Numbered from the stretch's first letter, positions 53,431 through 62,914 are shown. The stretch is 64,000 bases of DNA from Lysobacter enzymogenes (GCF_900106525.1 NZ_FNOG01000003.1:469811-533810); one strand, 5' to 3'. Translations and numbers: made by a program. The notes: a model not told the origin generated them from the letters alone.

Positions 53431-53835
53431 ATGAATTGGAAACGGATCGCCAAGTATTCGCTGGCCTTGTGGTTCGCAGGCTTCGCGGTCGGTTTCGTCC
53501 AGGGGTTGTTCGCGCCCCAGGAACTGGCCGCCGCGGCGAGGTACGAACTGATCGGCAACGTGGCCGGGTTTGCGCTGTACCTGGCGGTGTTCGCGCACAT
53601 GGCGGCCGGCGCCGACGGCCATCCCATCGCCGAGACGGTGGCGGCCATGGCCGCGACGACGGCGCTGTCGTGGTTGTGCTCGTGGGCGCTGCAGGCGCTG
53701 GCTCCGCAGATCTTCGACGGCGCCATCGGCGTGCTGCAGGTGGCCGTGGAGCTGGCCTTGATGGCGATGGCCGCGACCTTCGGCATGGGGCTGGGCAGTT
53801 ATCTGCGCGATCGGCGGCGCTTGCGTTCGGTTTGA
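53431..53835 (+). CDS. Hypothetical four-span membrane protein
   Basis: A 134-residue protein from ATG 53431 with about four hydrophobic segments (roughly 8-28, 43-62, 68-90 and 98-122) and a basic C-terminus ('SYLRDRRRLRSV'). 'WFAGFAVGFVQGLFAP' near the start is notable. No family recognised. Good codon bias and membrane topology support a real gene. Sits alone after the tRNA cluster. Confidence 0.65.
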   Translation: MNWKRIAKYSLALWFAGFAVGFVQGLFAPQELAAAARYELIGNVAGFALYLAVFAHMAAGADGHPIAETVAAMAATTALSWLCSWALQALAPQIFDGAIGVLQVAVELALMAMAATFGMGLGSYLRDRRRLRSV

Positions 53836-54034
53836 GCGCTGAAGCGGCGCGACGGGCGATCGGATCGATGCGGGGCGCGGCTTGTCCGGGCGATGGGGTC
53901 GTCGTGACTCGTCGTCTCGGTTTGCGCGACGCGACGATGTTCTTATCGCGAGCTTCGCGGACGGCGCGGCAGCCACCCGGCATCGCGCCGCGGCAGTAGC
54001 CTGCGCGCGTCCGAACGCACACGACGATTCAACG

Positions 54035-54679
54035 ATGACGCCTTCCTATCTCGATCCTCAGCTGGTGTTCGCCTGGCAGACCGCGCATTGCATCGCCCGC
54101 GGCGCGCCGTCGCCGGTGCCCGACCGCGGCGGCGTGCGGGTGGATACCGGTTCGGAGAAAGAAACCAAGCGCTGGGTGTTCCCGCAACTGTGCGACGGGC
54201 TGCGCGAGGTCGCGCGCGAAATCGCGGCGCCGCGGCATTACTTGAAGCTGTGCGGCTCGGACGAAGAACTGCGCAGCGCGTTGCCGGCGCGCTGGACGCT
54301 GCAGCCGGCGAACTATTTCATGACCGCGGCAGAGGCGGCGGCCGCGCAGGCGCTGCCGGCGCCGGACGGGTACACCGTGGAGCTTTACCGCGCCGGCCCC
54401 GTGGCGCGCGCTTGCGTCGTCGCGGCGGACGGCGAGCTGGCCGCCAGCGGCTACGCGGCGGAAACGGCGGACGTCTTCGTCTACGACCGGATCGAAACCG
54501 CGCCGTCGCATCGGCGCAAAGGCCTGGGCGCGGCGGTGATGAGCGCGCTGGGCGCAGCGCGGAAGTCGCGGGCCAATCCCCAGCTCTTGGTCGCGAGCGA
54601 AGACGGCCGCGCGCTGTATGCGCGCCTGGGCTGGACGGTGCTCGCGCCGTTCGCCGCCGCGGCGATCGCCGACGACTGA
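54035..54679 (+). CDS. GNAT-family acetyltransferase-like protein
   Basis: A 214-residue cytoplasmic protein from ATG 54035. The C-terminal ~100 residues carry a GNAT core with the acetyl-CoA-binding loop 'SHRRKGLGAAVMSALG' (Q/RxxGxG/A motif) and a following 'DGRALYARLGW' strand-helix. The N-terminal ~110 residues ('SEKETKRWVFPQLCDGLREV') are a separate domain seen in uncharacterised relatives. Substrate unknown. Confidence 0.8.
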   Translation: MTPSYLDPQLVFAWQTAHCIARGAPSPVPDRGGVRVDTGSEKETKRWVFPQLCDGLREVAREIAAPRHYLKLCGSDEELRSALPARWTLQPANYFMTAAEAAAAQALPAPDGYTVELYRAGPVARACVVAADGELAASGYAAETADVFVYDRIETAPSHRRKGLGAAVMSALGAARKSRANPQLLVASEDGRALYARLGWTVLAPFAAAAIADD

Positions 54680-55022
54680 GCCGGCTGGGGCGCGCCTGGC
54701 CGTCGAAAGCGGCCAGTGACCGCGCGCACTCACGATGTGTCTCTATGGCGCACTAAAAGTGCCGGAAAACATCACATTTCGGCCGTGACTTCGTCGGCGC
54801 AGCGGCGGACAGCGGGCGCGAAATCCGGTATCCCTGAATCATCGAGCCGCGCGACCGCTTGCAGCGTCCGCGCTCGTCGTTGCCTCCCCCTCAAAACTCC
54901 GGCTACCCGGTGGCGGACAGAATCGCTGGCTGTCCGCTCCGGCGCGCGCGTGCGCCGCTTGCTGGCGTCGGGCGCGCAGGGGAACGACCCAGCGACATCA
55001 TCGTATGAACAAGGAGAGGTGC
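54680..55022. other. Intergenic region upstream of a small secreted protein
   Basis: 343 bp without a supportable gene. An AT-richer patch (54745-54785, with CACTAAAAGTGCCGG, a short inverted repeat CACTAAAAGTG) is the likeliest promoter or operator area. Confidence 0.35.
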
Positions 55023-55247
55023 ATGAAGCGGACCATGATGAAGGCGGCGACGGCGGCGGTTTTCGCTGCGGGACTGGTGATCGGCGTCGGCGCGGCCAAC
55101 GCGCAGGTGGGCGGGCAGTTCTGCAGCCCGAACGGCGCGGCGACCACCATCGTGCAGAACGGGTGGCGCTACTACTACACCTGCAGCAAGAACAAGTGGG
55201 TGTTCGTGCGGGCCTGCCCGGTCGGCGGCGGGCATTGCATCGAGTGA
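55023..55247 (+). CDS. Small exported four-cysteine protein
   Basis: A 74-residue protein. ATG 55023 is chosen over ATG 55005 because AAGGAG (55011-55016) is 6 nt upstream. It has a clear signal peptide (~1-28, 'GVGAANAQ'). The ~46-residue mature part has four cysteines ('QFCSPNG', 'YYTCSKNKW', 'VRACPVGG', 'HCIE') and many aromatics, suggesting a compact disulfide-bonded fold. No family recognised. It has its own strong hairpin terminator, so is probably expressed as a single gene. Confidence 0.65.
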   Translation: MKRTMMKAATAAVFAAGLVIGVGAANAQVGGQFCSPNGAATTIVQNGWRYYYTCSKNKWVFVRACPVGGGHCIE

Positions 55248-55310
55248 CCGCGCAGTAACCGCTGACGTGGCGCCGCCCACTCGAAGAATGAGCGGACCGG
55301 CGCGACAACT

Positions 55311-55344
55311 GCGACCCTGCCGGCCGTCTGGCCGGCAGGGTCGC
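55311..55344 (+). terminator. Hairpin terminator after the four-cysteine protein gene
   Basis: Perfect 15-bp stem GCGACCCTGCCGGCC / GGCCGGCAGGGTCGC with a GTCT loop, 63 bp after the stop. Followed by TGCGTTCTTGC, so only a weak T tract. Confidence 0.55.
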
Positions 55345-55516
55345 TGCGTTCTTGCAGCCGCGAGCCACGACCGGCTCGGTCGGGCGCGCCAGCGGGGCCG
55401 CGCCGGCGCCGGTTTTCTCGTATCGTCGCGTTCGCCGACGGCGGCGCGAGCGATGCGGTTTCGCGATGCCGCCATCATCGAGTCCGGCCAGGAGGCCGGC
55501 CATCAGGACCGAAACC

Positions 55517-56578
55517 ATGTCTCGCCGTTCGTCGCACCCTATCCCGCACGCAACGCCTCACGCGATCGTGCGCGCCTGCGCGATCGCGCTGGCCCTGGTC
55601 TTCGCCGGCGGCGCATCGGCAGCGACGCCTCACGACGACGTCGACGCCAGTAACAACGCCAGCACCGGCGACGCCAATGTCGACCTCGCGCTGGAACTGG
55701 CCCAGGAACGCGCCCTCAACGCCGACCGCCCCGATTGGCCGGCGGTGCGCGCACGCGCCGCGGACCTGGTGCGCGCCGAGCCCGGCGAAGCGGGGCGCGC
55801 GGCGGCGATCCGCTACGTGCTGGCATCGTTGGGCGACGGGCATTCGTTCTATCTCAGCGCCGGACAGCTCGCTGCCAACCTCGGCGGCGCCCGCGACGAG
55901 GGCGACGGCAAGGAGCGCGCGCCGATCGCGCAAGCGCTGGCGCCGTCGAACGGGTTCGCGCGGCTGTCGCTCAACGGCTGGGTCGGCGACGGCGAAGCGG
56001 CGGTGGCGCAGGCAGCGCGGCAGGTGCGCCAGGCCTTGATCGAATCGCTGGGCGAGGGCCGCTGCGGCCTGATTCTCGATCTGTCCGCCAACGGCGGCGG
56101 CAATATGTGGCCGATGATGGGCGGGCTGGCGCCGCTGTACGACGAGGGTCTGGTCGAGGTCTACGACGGCCGCGGCGGGCGCACCGAACTGTACGTGCGC
56201 AAAGGCGCGCTGCATTCGGGCCGCCTGCGCCTGCCGAGCGTCGACTTGCCGCCGTTGCCGGCGCGGCCGCAGCGCATCGCGCTGATCCTGGGGCCGCAGA
56301 CGGCCAGCTCCGGCGAAATCGTGGCGCTAGGCTTCAAGGGCCAGCGCAATGCGCGTTCGTTCGGCGCCGCCACCGCCGGCGCGACCACCGCCAACCAGGG
56401 CGTTCACCTGCCGTCCGGCGGAGTGCTGGCGTTGACGATCGCGCGCCTGCTCGATCGCGACGGCGTCGCCCAGCAAGGGCCGCTGCTGCCGGACGAGCGC
56501 AGCGAGCGGCCGTTCGAGGCCGCGGCGCAGTGGTTGCAGGAACAGTGCGACGGCGCAGCGGAAACGTCCGCGCCGTGA
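55517..56578 (+). CDS. S41-family (C-terminal processing type) peptidase, short form
   Basis: A 353-residue exported protein from ATG 55517 with signal peptide ('FAGGASAATP', ~35). Family segments: 'LASLGDGHSFYLSA' (~105), 'GLILDLSANGGGNMWPM' (~185) and 'LGPQTASSGEIVALGFKGQR' (~260), which holds the catalytic Ser of 'SSGE' and a lysine. No PDZ domain is visible between the first two segments, unlike Prc/CtpA. It resembles the shorter tricorn-like or retinoid-binding-protein-type S41 proteins. Substrates unknown; probably periplasmic. Confidence 0.8.
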   Translation: MSRRSSHPIPHATPHAIVRACAIALALVFAGGASAATPHDDVDASNNASTGDANVDLALELAQERALNADRPDWPAVRARAADLVRAEPGEAGRAAAIRYVLASLGDGHSFYLSAGQLAANLGGARDEGDGKERAPIAQALAPSNGFARLSLNGWVGDGEAAVAQAARQVRQALIESLGEGRCGLILDLSANGGGNMWPMMGGLAPLYDEGLVEVYDGRGGRTELYVRKGALHSGRLRLPSVDLPPLPARPQRIALILGPQTASSGEIVALGFKGQRNARSFGAATAGATTANQGVHLPSGGVLALTIARLLDRDGVAQQGPLLPDERSERPFEAAAQWLQEQCDGAAETSAP

Positions 56579-56673
56579 TCGCCGCGCGCACGTCACCGTC
56601 GCCGCGCAGCTAGAACGCGGCCCGCGCGGCTGCGGACGAAGCTACCGGCCCGCGACGTTCGGCGAGCGCGCCC

Positions 56674-57633
56674 TCAACGCTTGCCGAACCGCTCGGCCAG
56701 CGCGTCCGTCGCCGTCACCAGCGCATCCACGATCGCCGGGTCGGCCGCGCTGTGCCCGGCCAGGACGATGCGCAACTGCGCTTCCGGCCACGCCGCGGCC
56801 AGGTCGACCGCGCTCTTGACCGGGCAGATGATGTCGTAGCGCCCGTGCACGATGGTCGCCGGGATGTGGCGGATGCGGGCGACATCGCGCAGCAACTGAT
56901 CGGGTTCCAGGAACACGTCGTGGCGGAAGTAGTGCGCTTCGGCGCGCGCCACGCTCACCGCCGATTCGATATCGCCGTGGATGCCCGGCTCGTTCGGGTC
57001 GTGCAGCAGCGTGGTGCTGCCGCCTTCGCAATCGCTCCAGGCCATCGCCGCTTCGATCCGCACTTTGGGGTCGTCGCTGTCCAGGCGCCGCCAGTAGGCC
57101 TCGACCATCTGCCCGCGCTCTTCCTCGGGGATGTAGTCCAGGTAGCGCTGCCAGCGCTCGGGGAAGACCCAGCGCGCGCCGCCGTCGAGCTCGTTGAACC
57201 AGCGCAGCTCCGGCGGCCGGCCGAGGAAGATGCCGCGCAGCACCAGCCCCAGCAACGGCTGCGGATGGGCCTGCGCATAGGCCAGCGCCAGGGTGGAACC
57301 CCACGAGCCGCCGAACACCACCCAGTGCTCGATCCCGAGCATCGCGCGGATGCGCTCGATGTCGGCGACCAGATGCCAGGTGGTGTTGTCGCGCAGCTCC
57401 GCGTGCGGGGTCGACTTGCCGGCGCCGCGCTGGTCGAACAGCACGATGCGGTAGCGGGCCGGATCGAAGAAGCGGCGGTGGTACGGCGACACGCCGGCGC
57501 CGGGGCCGCCGTGCAGGAACAGTACCGGCAGCCCGTGCGGGTTGCCGCATTCCTCGACGTGCAACTCGTGGACCGCATCCACGGCCAGGCGATGGGTGCG
57601 GTAAGGCTCGATCTCGGGATACAGCTCGCGCAT
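56674..57633 (-). CDS. pip: Prolyl aminopeptidase
   Basis: A 319-residue alpha/beta-hydrolase that removes N-terminal proline. Starts at ATG 57633 ('MRELYPEIEPYRTHRLAVD', the classic start). HGGPG oxyanion motif at 41-45, DQRGAGKS at 67-74, nucleophile Ser110 in GGSWGS, an Asp in 'HGRYDIICP' and a His in 'AGHSAADP'. Length and sequence are typical of S33 peptidases of this type. Cytoplasmic, apparently single gene. Confidence 0.95.
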   Translation of the reverse strand: MRELYPEIEPYRTHRLAVDAVHELHVEECGNPHGLPVLFLHGGPGAGVSPYHRRFFDPARYRIVLFDQRGAGKSTPHAELRDNTTWHLVADIERIRAMLGIEHWVVFGGSWGSTLALAYAQAHPQPLLGLVLRGIFLGRPPELRWFNELDGGARWVFPERWQRYLDYIPEEERGQMVEAYWRRLDSDDPKVRIEAAMAWSDCEGGSTTLLHDPNEPGIHGDIESAVSVARAEAHYFRHDVFLEPDQLLRDVARIRHIPATIVHGRYDIICPVKSAVDLAAAWPEAQLRIVLAGHSAADPAIVDALVTATDALAERFGKR

Positions 57634-57750
57634 GGCGGTCGCAGCCGGTGGGGAAGGGCGCAGCATAGCCGCGCGCGGCGGCCGGCGGCTTGCCTGCGCT
57701 GGCGCCTCGCCCGTCGCCGGCGGGGCTCGGCATTTGCGCCGGCGCGCCGT

Positions 57751-57756
57751 TAGAAT
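57751..57756 (+). promoter_or_regulatory. -10 element of tRNA-Leu
   Basis: TAGAAT 27 bp upstream of the tRNA-Leu 5' end, with a G/C-rich discriminator (GCGGGCCC) typical of stable-RNA promoters. The -35 region is not obvious. Confidence 0.45.
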
Positions 57757-57782
57757 GCGGGCCCGGCCGACGCGCCGGCGAT

Positions 57783-57867
57783 GCGAAAGTGGCGGAATTG
57801 GTAGACGCACTGGATTTAGGTTCCAGCGCCGCAAGGCGTGCGGGTTCGAGTCCCGCCTTTCGCACCA
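57783..57867 (+). tRNA. tRNA-Leu (UAG)
   Basis: An 85-nt class II tRNA with encoded CCA: acceptor GCGAAAG pairs with CTTTCGC. Anticodon stem CTGGA/TCCAG, loop TTTAGGT, anticodon TAG (CUN codons). Long variable arm (GCGCCGCAAGGCGT). Located directly upstream of tig, as in related genomes. Confidence 0.97.
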
Positions 57868-58188
57868 AGGCGGCCGGCAGACAAAACAGCCGCCACGCCA
57901 AGCATCAATGGCCGGCCTTCCCAGCCGGCGCAGTTGAACGCGGCTGTTCCCCGCTTCGCCGCCCTCGCTCCCAATCCCACCGCCGCCTGCGACACACCCC
58001 GCAAAACCCGGCATCGGCCCCAAAACCCGCCGCCCGCCAGCCTTTCGGCTGCGCAACGCTGGCAGCCCAGCGCGTAATCGGCCAAACTAGCAAGTTCCGC
58101 CGGCCGGCGAGTTTCACCCCCGGGCCGGCGGCCGGACCGGATCAACAACATCGTCGCCGCGGCAGGTGCCGCGGTCGCAGGAGTGGAT
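57868..58188. other. Intergenic region between tRNA-Leu and tig
   Basis: 321 bp with no gene. It should hold the tig promoter. I see no hairpin with a T-run after the tRNA and no sigma-32-like pair of the design found before clpP and lon. Confidence 0.4.
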
Positions 58189-59490
58189 ATGCAAGTTTCG
58201 CTCGAATCGCTGGGCTCGCTGGAGCGCCGACTGACCTTCAGCCTCCCGGCCGAAAACCTGGAAACCCAGGTCGGCGGCCGCCTGCGCGAAATCGCGCGCG
58301 GCGCCAACATCAAGGGCTTCCGCCCGGGCAAGGTGCCGGCCAAGATCATCGAGCAGCGCTTCGGCGCCCAGGTCCGCGCCGAAATCCTCGACGGCATGCT
58401 GCGCGAGAGCTTCGGCGACGCGGTGCGCAAGGAACAGCTGCAGATCGCCGGCAACCCGAGCATCGAGCCGGCCGGCGAAGCCGAAGGCACCTTGTCCTAC
58501 GTGGCCACCTTCGAGGTGGTGCCGGACTTCGGCGACATCGACGTGAGCAAGCTGGAAGTCGTGCGCCACACCGCCGAGGTGTCCGACGCCGACATCGACG
58601 CGATGATCGAGAACCTGCGCCTGCAGCGCCGCACCCTCAAGTCGGTCGAGCGCGGCGCCCAGGACGGCGACATCGTCGAAGTGGAAACCTGGACCGAAGT
58701 CGACGGCCTGCGCCTGCCGGCCGAGGGCGCCGAGCACGGCAGCACCCAGATCGGCTCCGGCGCGATGTTCAAGCCGCTGGAAGACGCCATGATCGGGGTC
58801 AAGGCCGGCGAGGAGAAGGTCGCCCAGGTCGAGTTCCCGGCCGATTGGCGCGCCGCCGAGGTCGCCGGCAAGACCGCCAACGTCCACCTCAAGATCAACC
58901 ACGTGTCCGAGCCGGTGCTGCCGGAAGTGGACGCTGAGTTCATCAAGAGCTTCGGCGTGCGCAGCGGCGATGCCGAGCAGTTCCGCGCCGACATCCGCAC
59001 CAACCTGGAGCGCGAGCTCAAGGGCGCGCTGATGAACCGCCTGCGCCAGGAAGTCGGCGAGCAGCTGGTCAAGGCCTACGAAGCGGTGGAAATGCCGCCC
59101 AAGCTGGTCGAGCAGGAAGCCCGCAACATGGTCTGGCAGACCGTCGAGCAGGCCCGCCGCCAGGGCCGCCAGATCAGCGCGCCGGACGACGCCCACCTGA
59201 GCTACATGGATTCGGCGCGCAAGCGCGTGCTGGTCGGCCTGCTGGTCGGCGAGATCGCCCGCCGCAACGACCTGCGCCTGGAAGCCAAGCGCGTCAACGA
59301 GACCCTGCGCCTGATCGCCTCGACCTACGAGGAGCCGCAGCAGGTGATCGACCTGTACCGCAACGACCAGCAGCTGATGGCCGGCCTGCAGAACCGGGTG
59401 ATGGAAGAGCAGGTGATCGACTGGATCGCCGAGCGCGCCCAGCACACCGAGCAGCCGCTGTCGTTCAGCGACGCGATCCGTCCGAACTGA
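58189..59490 (+). CDS. tig: Trigger factor
   Basis: A 433-residue ribosome-associated chaperone and peptidyl-prolyl isomerase. ATG 58189 has AGGAG 5 nt upstream; GTG 58183 is discounted. The N-terminal ribosome-docking loop reads GFRPGKVP (~42-49, the GFRxGxxP signature). The FKBP-type domain spans ~150-240 ('[14 protein letters not shown]'), and the C-terminal helical chaperone arms follow. Length matches the family (~430). First gene of the tig–clpP–clpX–lon proteostasis block. Confidence 0.97.
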   Translation: MQVSLESLGSLERRLTFSLPAENLETQVGGRLREIARGANIKGFRPGKVPAKIIEQRFGAQVRAEILDGMLRESFGDAVRKEQLQIAGNPSIEPAGEAEGTLSYVATFEVVPDFGDIDVSKLEVVRHTAEVSDADIDAMIENLRLQRRTLKSVERGAQDGDIVEVETWTEVDGLRLPAEGAEHGSTQIGSGAMFKPLEDAMIGVKAGEEKVAQVEFPADWRAAEVAGKTANVHLKINHVSEPVLPEVDAEFIKSFGVRSGDAEQFRADIRTNLERELKGALMNRLRQEVGEQLVKAYEAVEMPPKLVEQEARNMVWQTVEQARRQGRQISAPDDAHLSYMDSARKRVLVGLLVGEIARRNDLRLEAKRVNETLRLIASTYEEPQQVIDLYRNDQQLMAGLQNRVMEEQVIDWIAERAQHTEQPLSFSDAIRPN

Positions 59491-59499
59491 CGATCGCAC

Positions 59500-59535
59500 G
59501 GCCCGCGGCCACCGCCGCGGGCCGCTTGCTTTGCA
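59500..59535 (+). terminator. Weak terminator after tig
   Basis: A 9-bp perfect stem GGCCCGCGG / CCGCGGGCC with a 6-nt loop, followed by GCTTGCTTTGC. The broken T tract suggests partial termination. Confidence 0.4.
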
Positions 59536-59651
59536 TCGCCCGCTTTGCGCGATCCAGCCGGAGGCCCTCCCCGCGAGGGCCTTCGCCGCACTGGCCGCCG
59601 GCATCGGCAGGCCGCCGGGCGGCGCCCCGCGGCGTTTTAGCAATCGCGCCT

Positions 59652-59678
59652 CTTGCGCTGCGCCGCGACCGGCCCCAA
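59652..59678 (+). promoter_or_regulatory. Sigma-32-like heat-shock promoter of clpP
   Basis: CTTGCGC (59652-59658), 14-nt spacer, CCCCAA (59673-59678). The consensus for sigma-32 is CTTGAAA, 11-17 nt, CCCCATnT. It ends 64 bp before the clpP ATG, and the same layout precedes lon. Confidence 0.65.
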
Positions 59679-59742
59679 GTTGGGCTCAACCGCGCAAGCA
59701 ACTCCAGCGCCCCCTACGTCAGCCACAGGTGCCGTTTAACCC

Positions 59743-60369
59743 ATGGATAACCTAACCAAAGCCCTGAATCTGGTGCCGATGGTGGTCGAACAGACCAGCC
59801 GCGGCGAGCGCGCCTACGACATCTACTCGCGCCTGCTCAAGGAGCGCGTGATCTTCCTGGTCGGCGGCGTCGACGACCACGTCGCCAACGTGATCGTGGC
59901 CCAGATGCTGTTCCTCGAGGCCGAAAACCCCGAGAAAGACATCAACTTCTACATCAACTCCCCGGGCGGCGTGGTCACCGCCGGCATGGCGATCTACGAC
60001 ACCATGCAGTACATCAAGCCCGACGTGAGCACGATCTGCATCGGCCAGGCCGCCAGCATGGGCGCGCTGCTGCTCGCCGCCGGCGCCAAGGGCAAGCGCC
60101 TGGCGCTGCCGAATTCGCGGGTCATGATCCACCAGCCGCTTGGCGGCTTCCAGGGCCAGGCCACCGATATCGACATCCACGCGCGCGAGATCCTGACCCT
60201 GCGCCAGCGCCTCAACGAAATCCTGTCCAAGCACACCGGCCAGTCGCTGGAGACCATCGCCCGCGACACCGAGCGCGACAACTTCAAGAGCGCCGAGGCC
60301 GCGCGCGATTACGGCCTGGTCGACCAGGTGCTCGAGCGCCGTCCGGACGAGACCATCCAGGCCTCGTAA
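59743..60369 (+). CDS. clpP: ATP-dependent Clp protease proteolytic subunit
   Basis: A 208-residue serine peptidase that forms the 14-mer barrel working with ClpX. The catalytic triad is visible: Ser105 (GQAASMGA), His130 (RVMIHQP) and Asp179 (TERDNF). '[20 protein letters not shown]' is canonical. A short N-terminal propeptide is likely cleaved, as in E. coli. Preceded by a sigma-32-like promoter and followed after 215 bp by clpX. Confidence 0.97.
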   Translation: MDNLTKALNLVPMVVEQTSRGERAYDIYSRLLKERVIFLVGGVDDHVANVIVAQMLFLEAENPEKDINFYINSPGGVVTAGMAIYDTMQYIKPDVSTICIGQAASMGALLLAAGAKGKRLALPNSRVMIHQPLGGFQGQATDIDIHAREILTLRQRLNEILSKHTGQSLETIARDTERDNFKSAEAARDYGLVDQVLERRPDETIQAS

Positions 60370-60507
60370 GCACGCCGTCGGGCGGGCCGACAGCACGCGC
60401 AAACCTTTGATCCGCCTGAACTATGTTCGCTCAGGCAGATCCAGGGGGAGGGCCCGGGACGCTGTGCTATCCTCGGCCCGTGTCGCCTGAACGAGCCTCG
60501 GCGGCGC

Positions 60508-60536
60508 TTGCCGCCCAGGCGATTTAGGCATATTAA
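60508..60536 (+). promoter_or_regulatory. Sigma-70-type promoter of clpX
   Basis: TTGCCG (60508-60513), 17-bp spacer, TATTAA (60531-60536), 48 bp before the clpX ATG, so clpX can be transcribed apart from clpP. Confidence 0.6.
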
Positions 60537-60584
60537 GAAGCCAACGCGCACCACAAGACTGAGCACCAACGGGCCAAATCAAGC

Positions 60585-61874
60585 ATGACCGACGAACGAC
60601 AAGGACGCAGCACGGGCGACAGCAACAAGATCCTGTATTGCTCGTTCTGCGGTAAAAGCCAGCACGAAGTCCGCAAGCTGATCGCGGGCCCGAGCGTGTT
60701 CATCTGCGATGAGTGCGTGGAGCTGTGCAACGACATCATCCGCGAGGAACTCGAGGAGAAGGCGCAGTCGGCGCGCAGCCACCTGCCCAAGCCGCGCGAG
60801 ATCCTCGAGGTGCTCGATCAGTACGTGATCGGCCAGCAGCGCGCCAAGCGCACGCTCGCGGTCGCCGTGTACAACCACTACAAGCGCATCGAGAGCCGGC
60901 AGAAGAACGACGACGTCGAATTGTCGAAGTCGAACATTCTGCTGGTCGGCCCGACCGGTTCGGGCAAGACCCTGCTCGCCGAAACGCTGGCGCGGCTGCT
61001 CAACGTGCCGTTCACCATCGCCGACGCCACCACGCTGACCGAAGCCGGTTACGTGGGCGAAGACGTGGAGAACATCATCCAGAAGCTGCTGCAGAAGTGC
61101 GACTACGACGTCGAGAAGGCGCAGCAGGGCATCGTCTACATCGACGAGATCGACAAGATCTCGCGTAAGAGCGACAACCCGTCGATCACCCGCGACGTGT
61201 CCGGCGAAGGCGTGCAGCAGGCGCTGCTCAAGCTCATCGAAGGCACCATCGCCAGCGTGCCGCCGCAGGGCGGGCGCAAGCATCCGCAGCAGGAATTCCT
61301 GCAGGTCGACACGCGCAACATCCTGTTCGTGGTCGGCGGCGCGTTCGCCGGTCTGGACAAGATCATCCAGCAGCGCAGCACCGAGGCCGGCGGCATCGGC
61401 TTCGGCGCCAAGGTCAAGAGCGCCGAGCGCAAGATCGACATCGGCAAGATCCTCGCCGACGTCGAGCCGGAAGATCTGATCAAGTTCGGCCTGATCCCCG
61501 AGTTCGTCGGCCGCCTGCCGGTGGTCGCCACGCTCGAGGAGCTCGACGAGCCGGCGCTGATCTCGATCCTGACCGAGCCGAAGAACGCGATCACCAAGCA
61601 GTTCCGCAAGCTGTTCGAGATGGAGAACGTCGAGTTGGAGTTCCGTCCCGACGCGCTGTCGGCGATCGCCAAGAAGGCGCTCAAGCGCAAGACCGGCGCG
61701 CGCGGCCTGCGCACCATCGTCGAGTCGGTGCTGCTGGACACGATGTACGAACTGCCGTCGCTGGAGAACGTCAGCAAGGTGGTGGTGGACGAGTCGGTCA
61801 TCGAGCACAAGTCCGAGCCCTACCTGATCTACCAGACGCCGCCGGCGCAGCCCAAGGTGGCTTCGGCCGAGTAA
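60585..61874 (+). CDS. clpX: ATP-dependent Clp protease ATP-binding subunit ClpX
   Basis: A 429-residue AAA+ unfoldase. N-terminal C4 zinc domain: Cys19, Cys22, Cys41, Cys44. Walker A GPTGSGKT at 122-129, Walker B 'IVYIDEID' at 183-190, and the IGF loop (271-273) that docks on ClpP. Length is typical. Own promoter upstream and a terminator 28 bp after the stop. Confidence 0.97.
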   Translation: MTDERQGRSTGDSNKILYCSFCGKSQHEVRKLIAGPSVFICDECVELCNDIIREELEEKAQSARSHLPKPREILEVLDQYVIGQQRAKRTLAVAVYNHYKRIESRQKNDDVELSKSNILLVGPTGSGKTLLAETLARLLNVPFTIADATTLTEAGYVGEDVENIIQKLLQKCDYDVEKAQQGIVYIDEIDKISRKSDNPSITRDVSGEGVQQALLKLIEGTIASVPPQGGRKHPQQEFLQVDTRNILFVVGGAFAGLDKIIQQRSTEAGGIGFGAKVKSAERKIDIGKILADVEPEDLIKFGLIPEFVGRLPVVATLEELDEPALISILTEPKNAITKQFRKLFEMENVELEFRPDALSAIAKKALKRKTGARGLRTIVESVLLDTMYELPSLENVSKVVVDESVIEHKSEPYLIYQTPPAQPKVASAE

Positions 61875-61901
61875 GCCAGTCCGCCGTAAAAGCAAGACCG
61901 T

Positions 61902-61932
61902 CGCCCCCGCCCAGTGCGGGGGCGATCGTTTT
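61902..61932 (+). terminator. Rho-independent terminator of clpX
   Basis: Perfect 9-bp stem CGCCCCCGC / GCGGGGGCG with a 5-nt loop, then ATCGTTTT. Confidence 0.78.
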
Positions 61933-61977
61933 CGGGGTCGGTTTCTTTGTTCGATGGACGCCGCGGCAGTCCTGCTC

Positions 61978-62226
61978 TTGTGGGAGGGACTTCAGTCCCG
62001 ACGCTGTCTTTTCACATCGCAGCGATCCGGCACAAAAGCGTCGGGGCTGAAGCCCCTCCCACAAAAAAGCCGTTTCCGGCCTGCGCGGCAAGCGCTACGA
62101 CTGCGAAGTGGTCCCGCTCTTGTGGGAGGGACTTCAGTCCCGACGCTGTCCTTTCAGGTCGCAGCGATCCGGCACAAAAGCGTCGGTGCTGAAGCCCCTC
62201 CCACAAGGCAGGCCCCTCCCACAAAA
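61978..62226. repeat. Two palindromic elements (GTGGGAGGGACTTCAG subtype) plus a spare arm
   Basis: Elements at 61978-62064 and 62120-62206: left arm TTGTGGGAGGGACTTCAGTC, right arm ending GCTGAAGCCCCTCCCACAA. Their centres (ACATCGCAGCGATCCGGCAC, AGGTCGCAGCGATCCGGCAC) are nearly identical, so they are recent copies. An extra right-arm fragment (GGCCCCTCCCACAAAAG) follows at 62211-62226. Arms differ slightly from those at 11451 and 33247 (GACTTCAG versus GCCTTCAG). Confidence 0.87.
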
Positions 62227-62266
62227 GAGCAGCGTGCGTGCGCCGGCAAAACAGCGGGCGAGGCCT

Positions 62267-62914
62267 TCAGGCCGCGTCCTCTTCCCCATCGCCGTTCCAC
62301 TCGATCATCGCCTGCCGCGCGCGCTCCACGCCTTCGCACAAGGCCTCTTCCAGCGACTGCCGCGCCGGGCTGGCGCCGAGCATCGCGCGCAGCAGGCGTT
62401 CGACGCTGCCGAACCCGTCCTGGTCGTAATACAGCGCGCCGAACCGGCCCGCTTCGTCGGCGTACACGTACCACGCGCTTTCCCCGACCGTGTCGGTGCG
62501 GTACCAGCCGAAGCAGCGGTAGCGCGCGTTGAGCGCGTCCAGCTCGGGCTGCTGGAAATTCGCGCCGGGTTCGAACTCGGGCCGGTCGTTGCCCCAGCTG
62601 TGGACGATCACATCGACCAAACCCAAGGAGCGAATACGCTGCCAATCGTCGGCCTGCGCCAGCCCTTCGGCGAGGGCGGCGGGGCCGGGCAGTTCCATGC
62701 AGTGCGACTCGGTGTTGTCCTGGTTGCCCAGGCCGCCGAAGCGCCGGTAGAACTCCTCCAGCTCGGCCGGCAGCGGCCGCGGCTCCAGCGCCCGCAGCCG
62801 GGCGATGGCGTCCTCGGCGGCCGGCCCGGGCGCGGTCAGGGTGTTGTAGTCGTCGTCCCAGAAGCGGGCCCGGTTTGCGTTGTATTGATCGATGGCGTCG
62901 CGCAAGCGTTGCAT
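62267..62914 (-). CDS. SMI1/KNR4 (SUKH) family-like protein
   Basis: A 215-residue acidic cytoplasmic protein from ATG 62914. 'PLPAELEEFYRRFGGLGNQD' (~50-70) matches the SUKH start motif, and aromatic strands follow ('RYRCFGWYRTDTVGESAWYV', 'GALYYDQDGFGSVERLL'). SUKH proteins are often immunity proteins of contact-dependent toxins, but no toxin gene adjoins it; a housekeeping role is equally possible. It is inserted, on the opposite strand, between clpX and lon. The long open frame upstream of the ATG is antisense to lon and not coding. Confidence 0.65.
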   Translation of the reverse strand: MQRLRDAIDQYNANRARFWDDDYNTLTAPGPAAEDAIARLRALEPRPLPAELEEFYRRFGGLGNQDNTESHCMELPGPAALAEGLAQADDWQRIRSLGLVDVIVHSWGNDRPEFEPGANFQQPELDALNARYRCFGWYRTDTVGESAWYVYADEAGRFGALYYDQDGFGSVERLLRAMLGASPARQSLEEALCEGVERARQAMIEWNGDGEEDAA

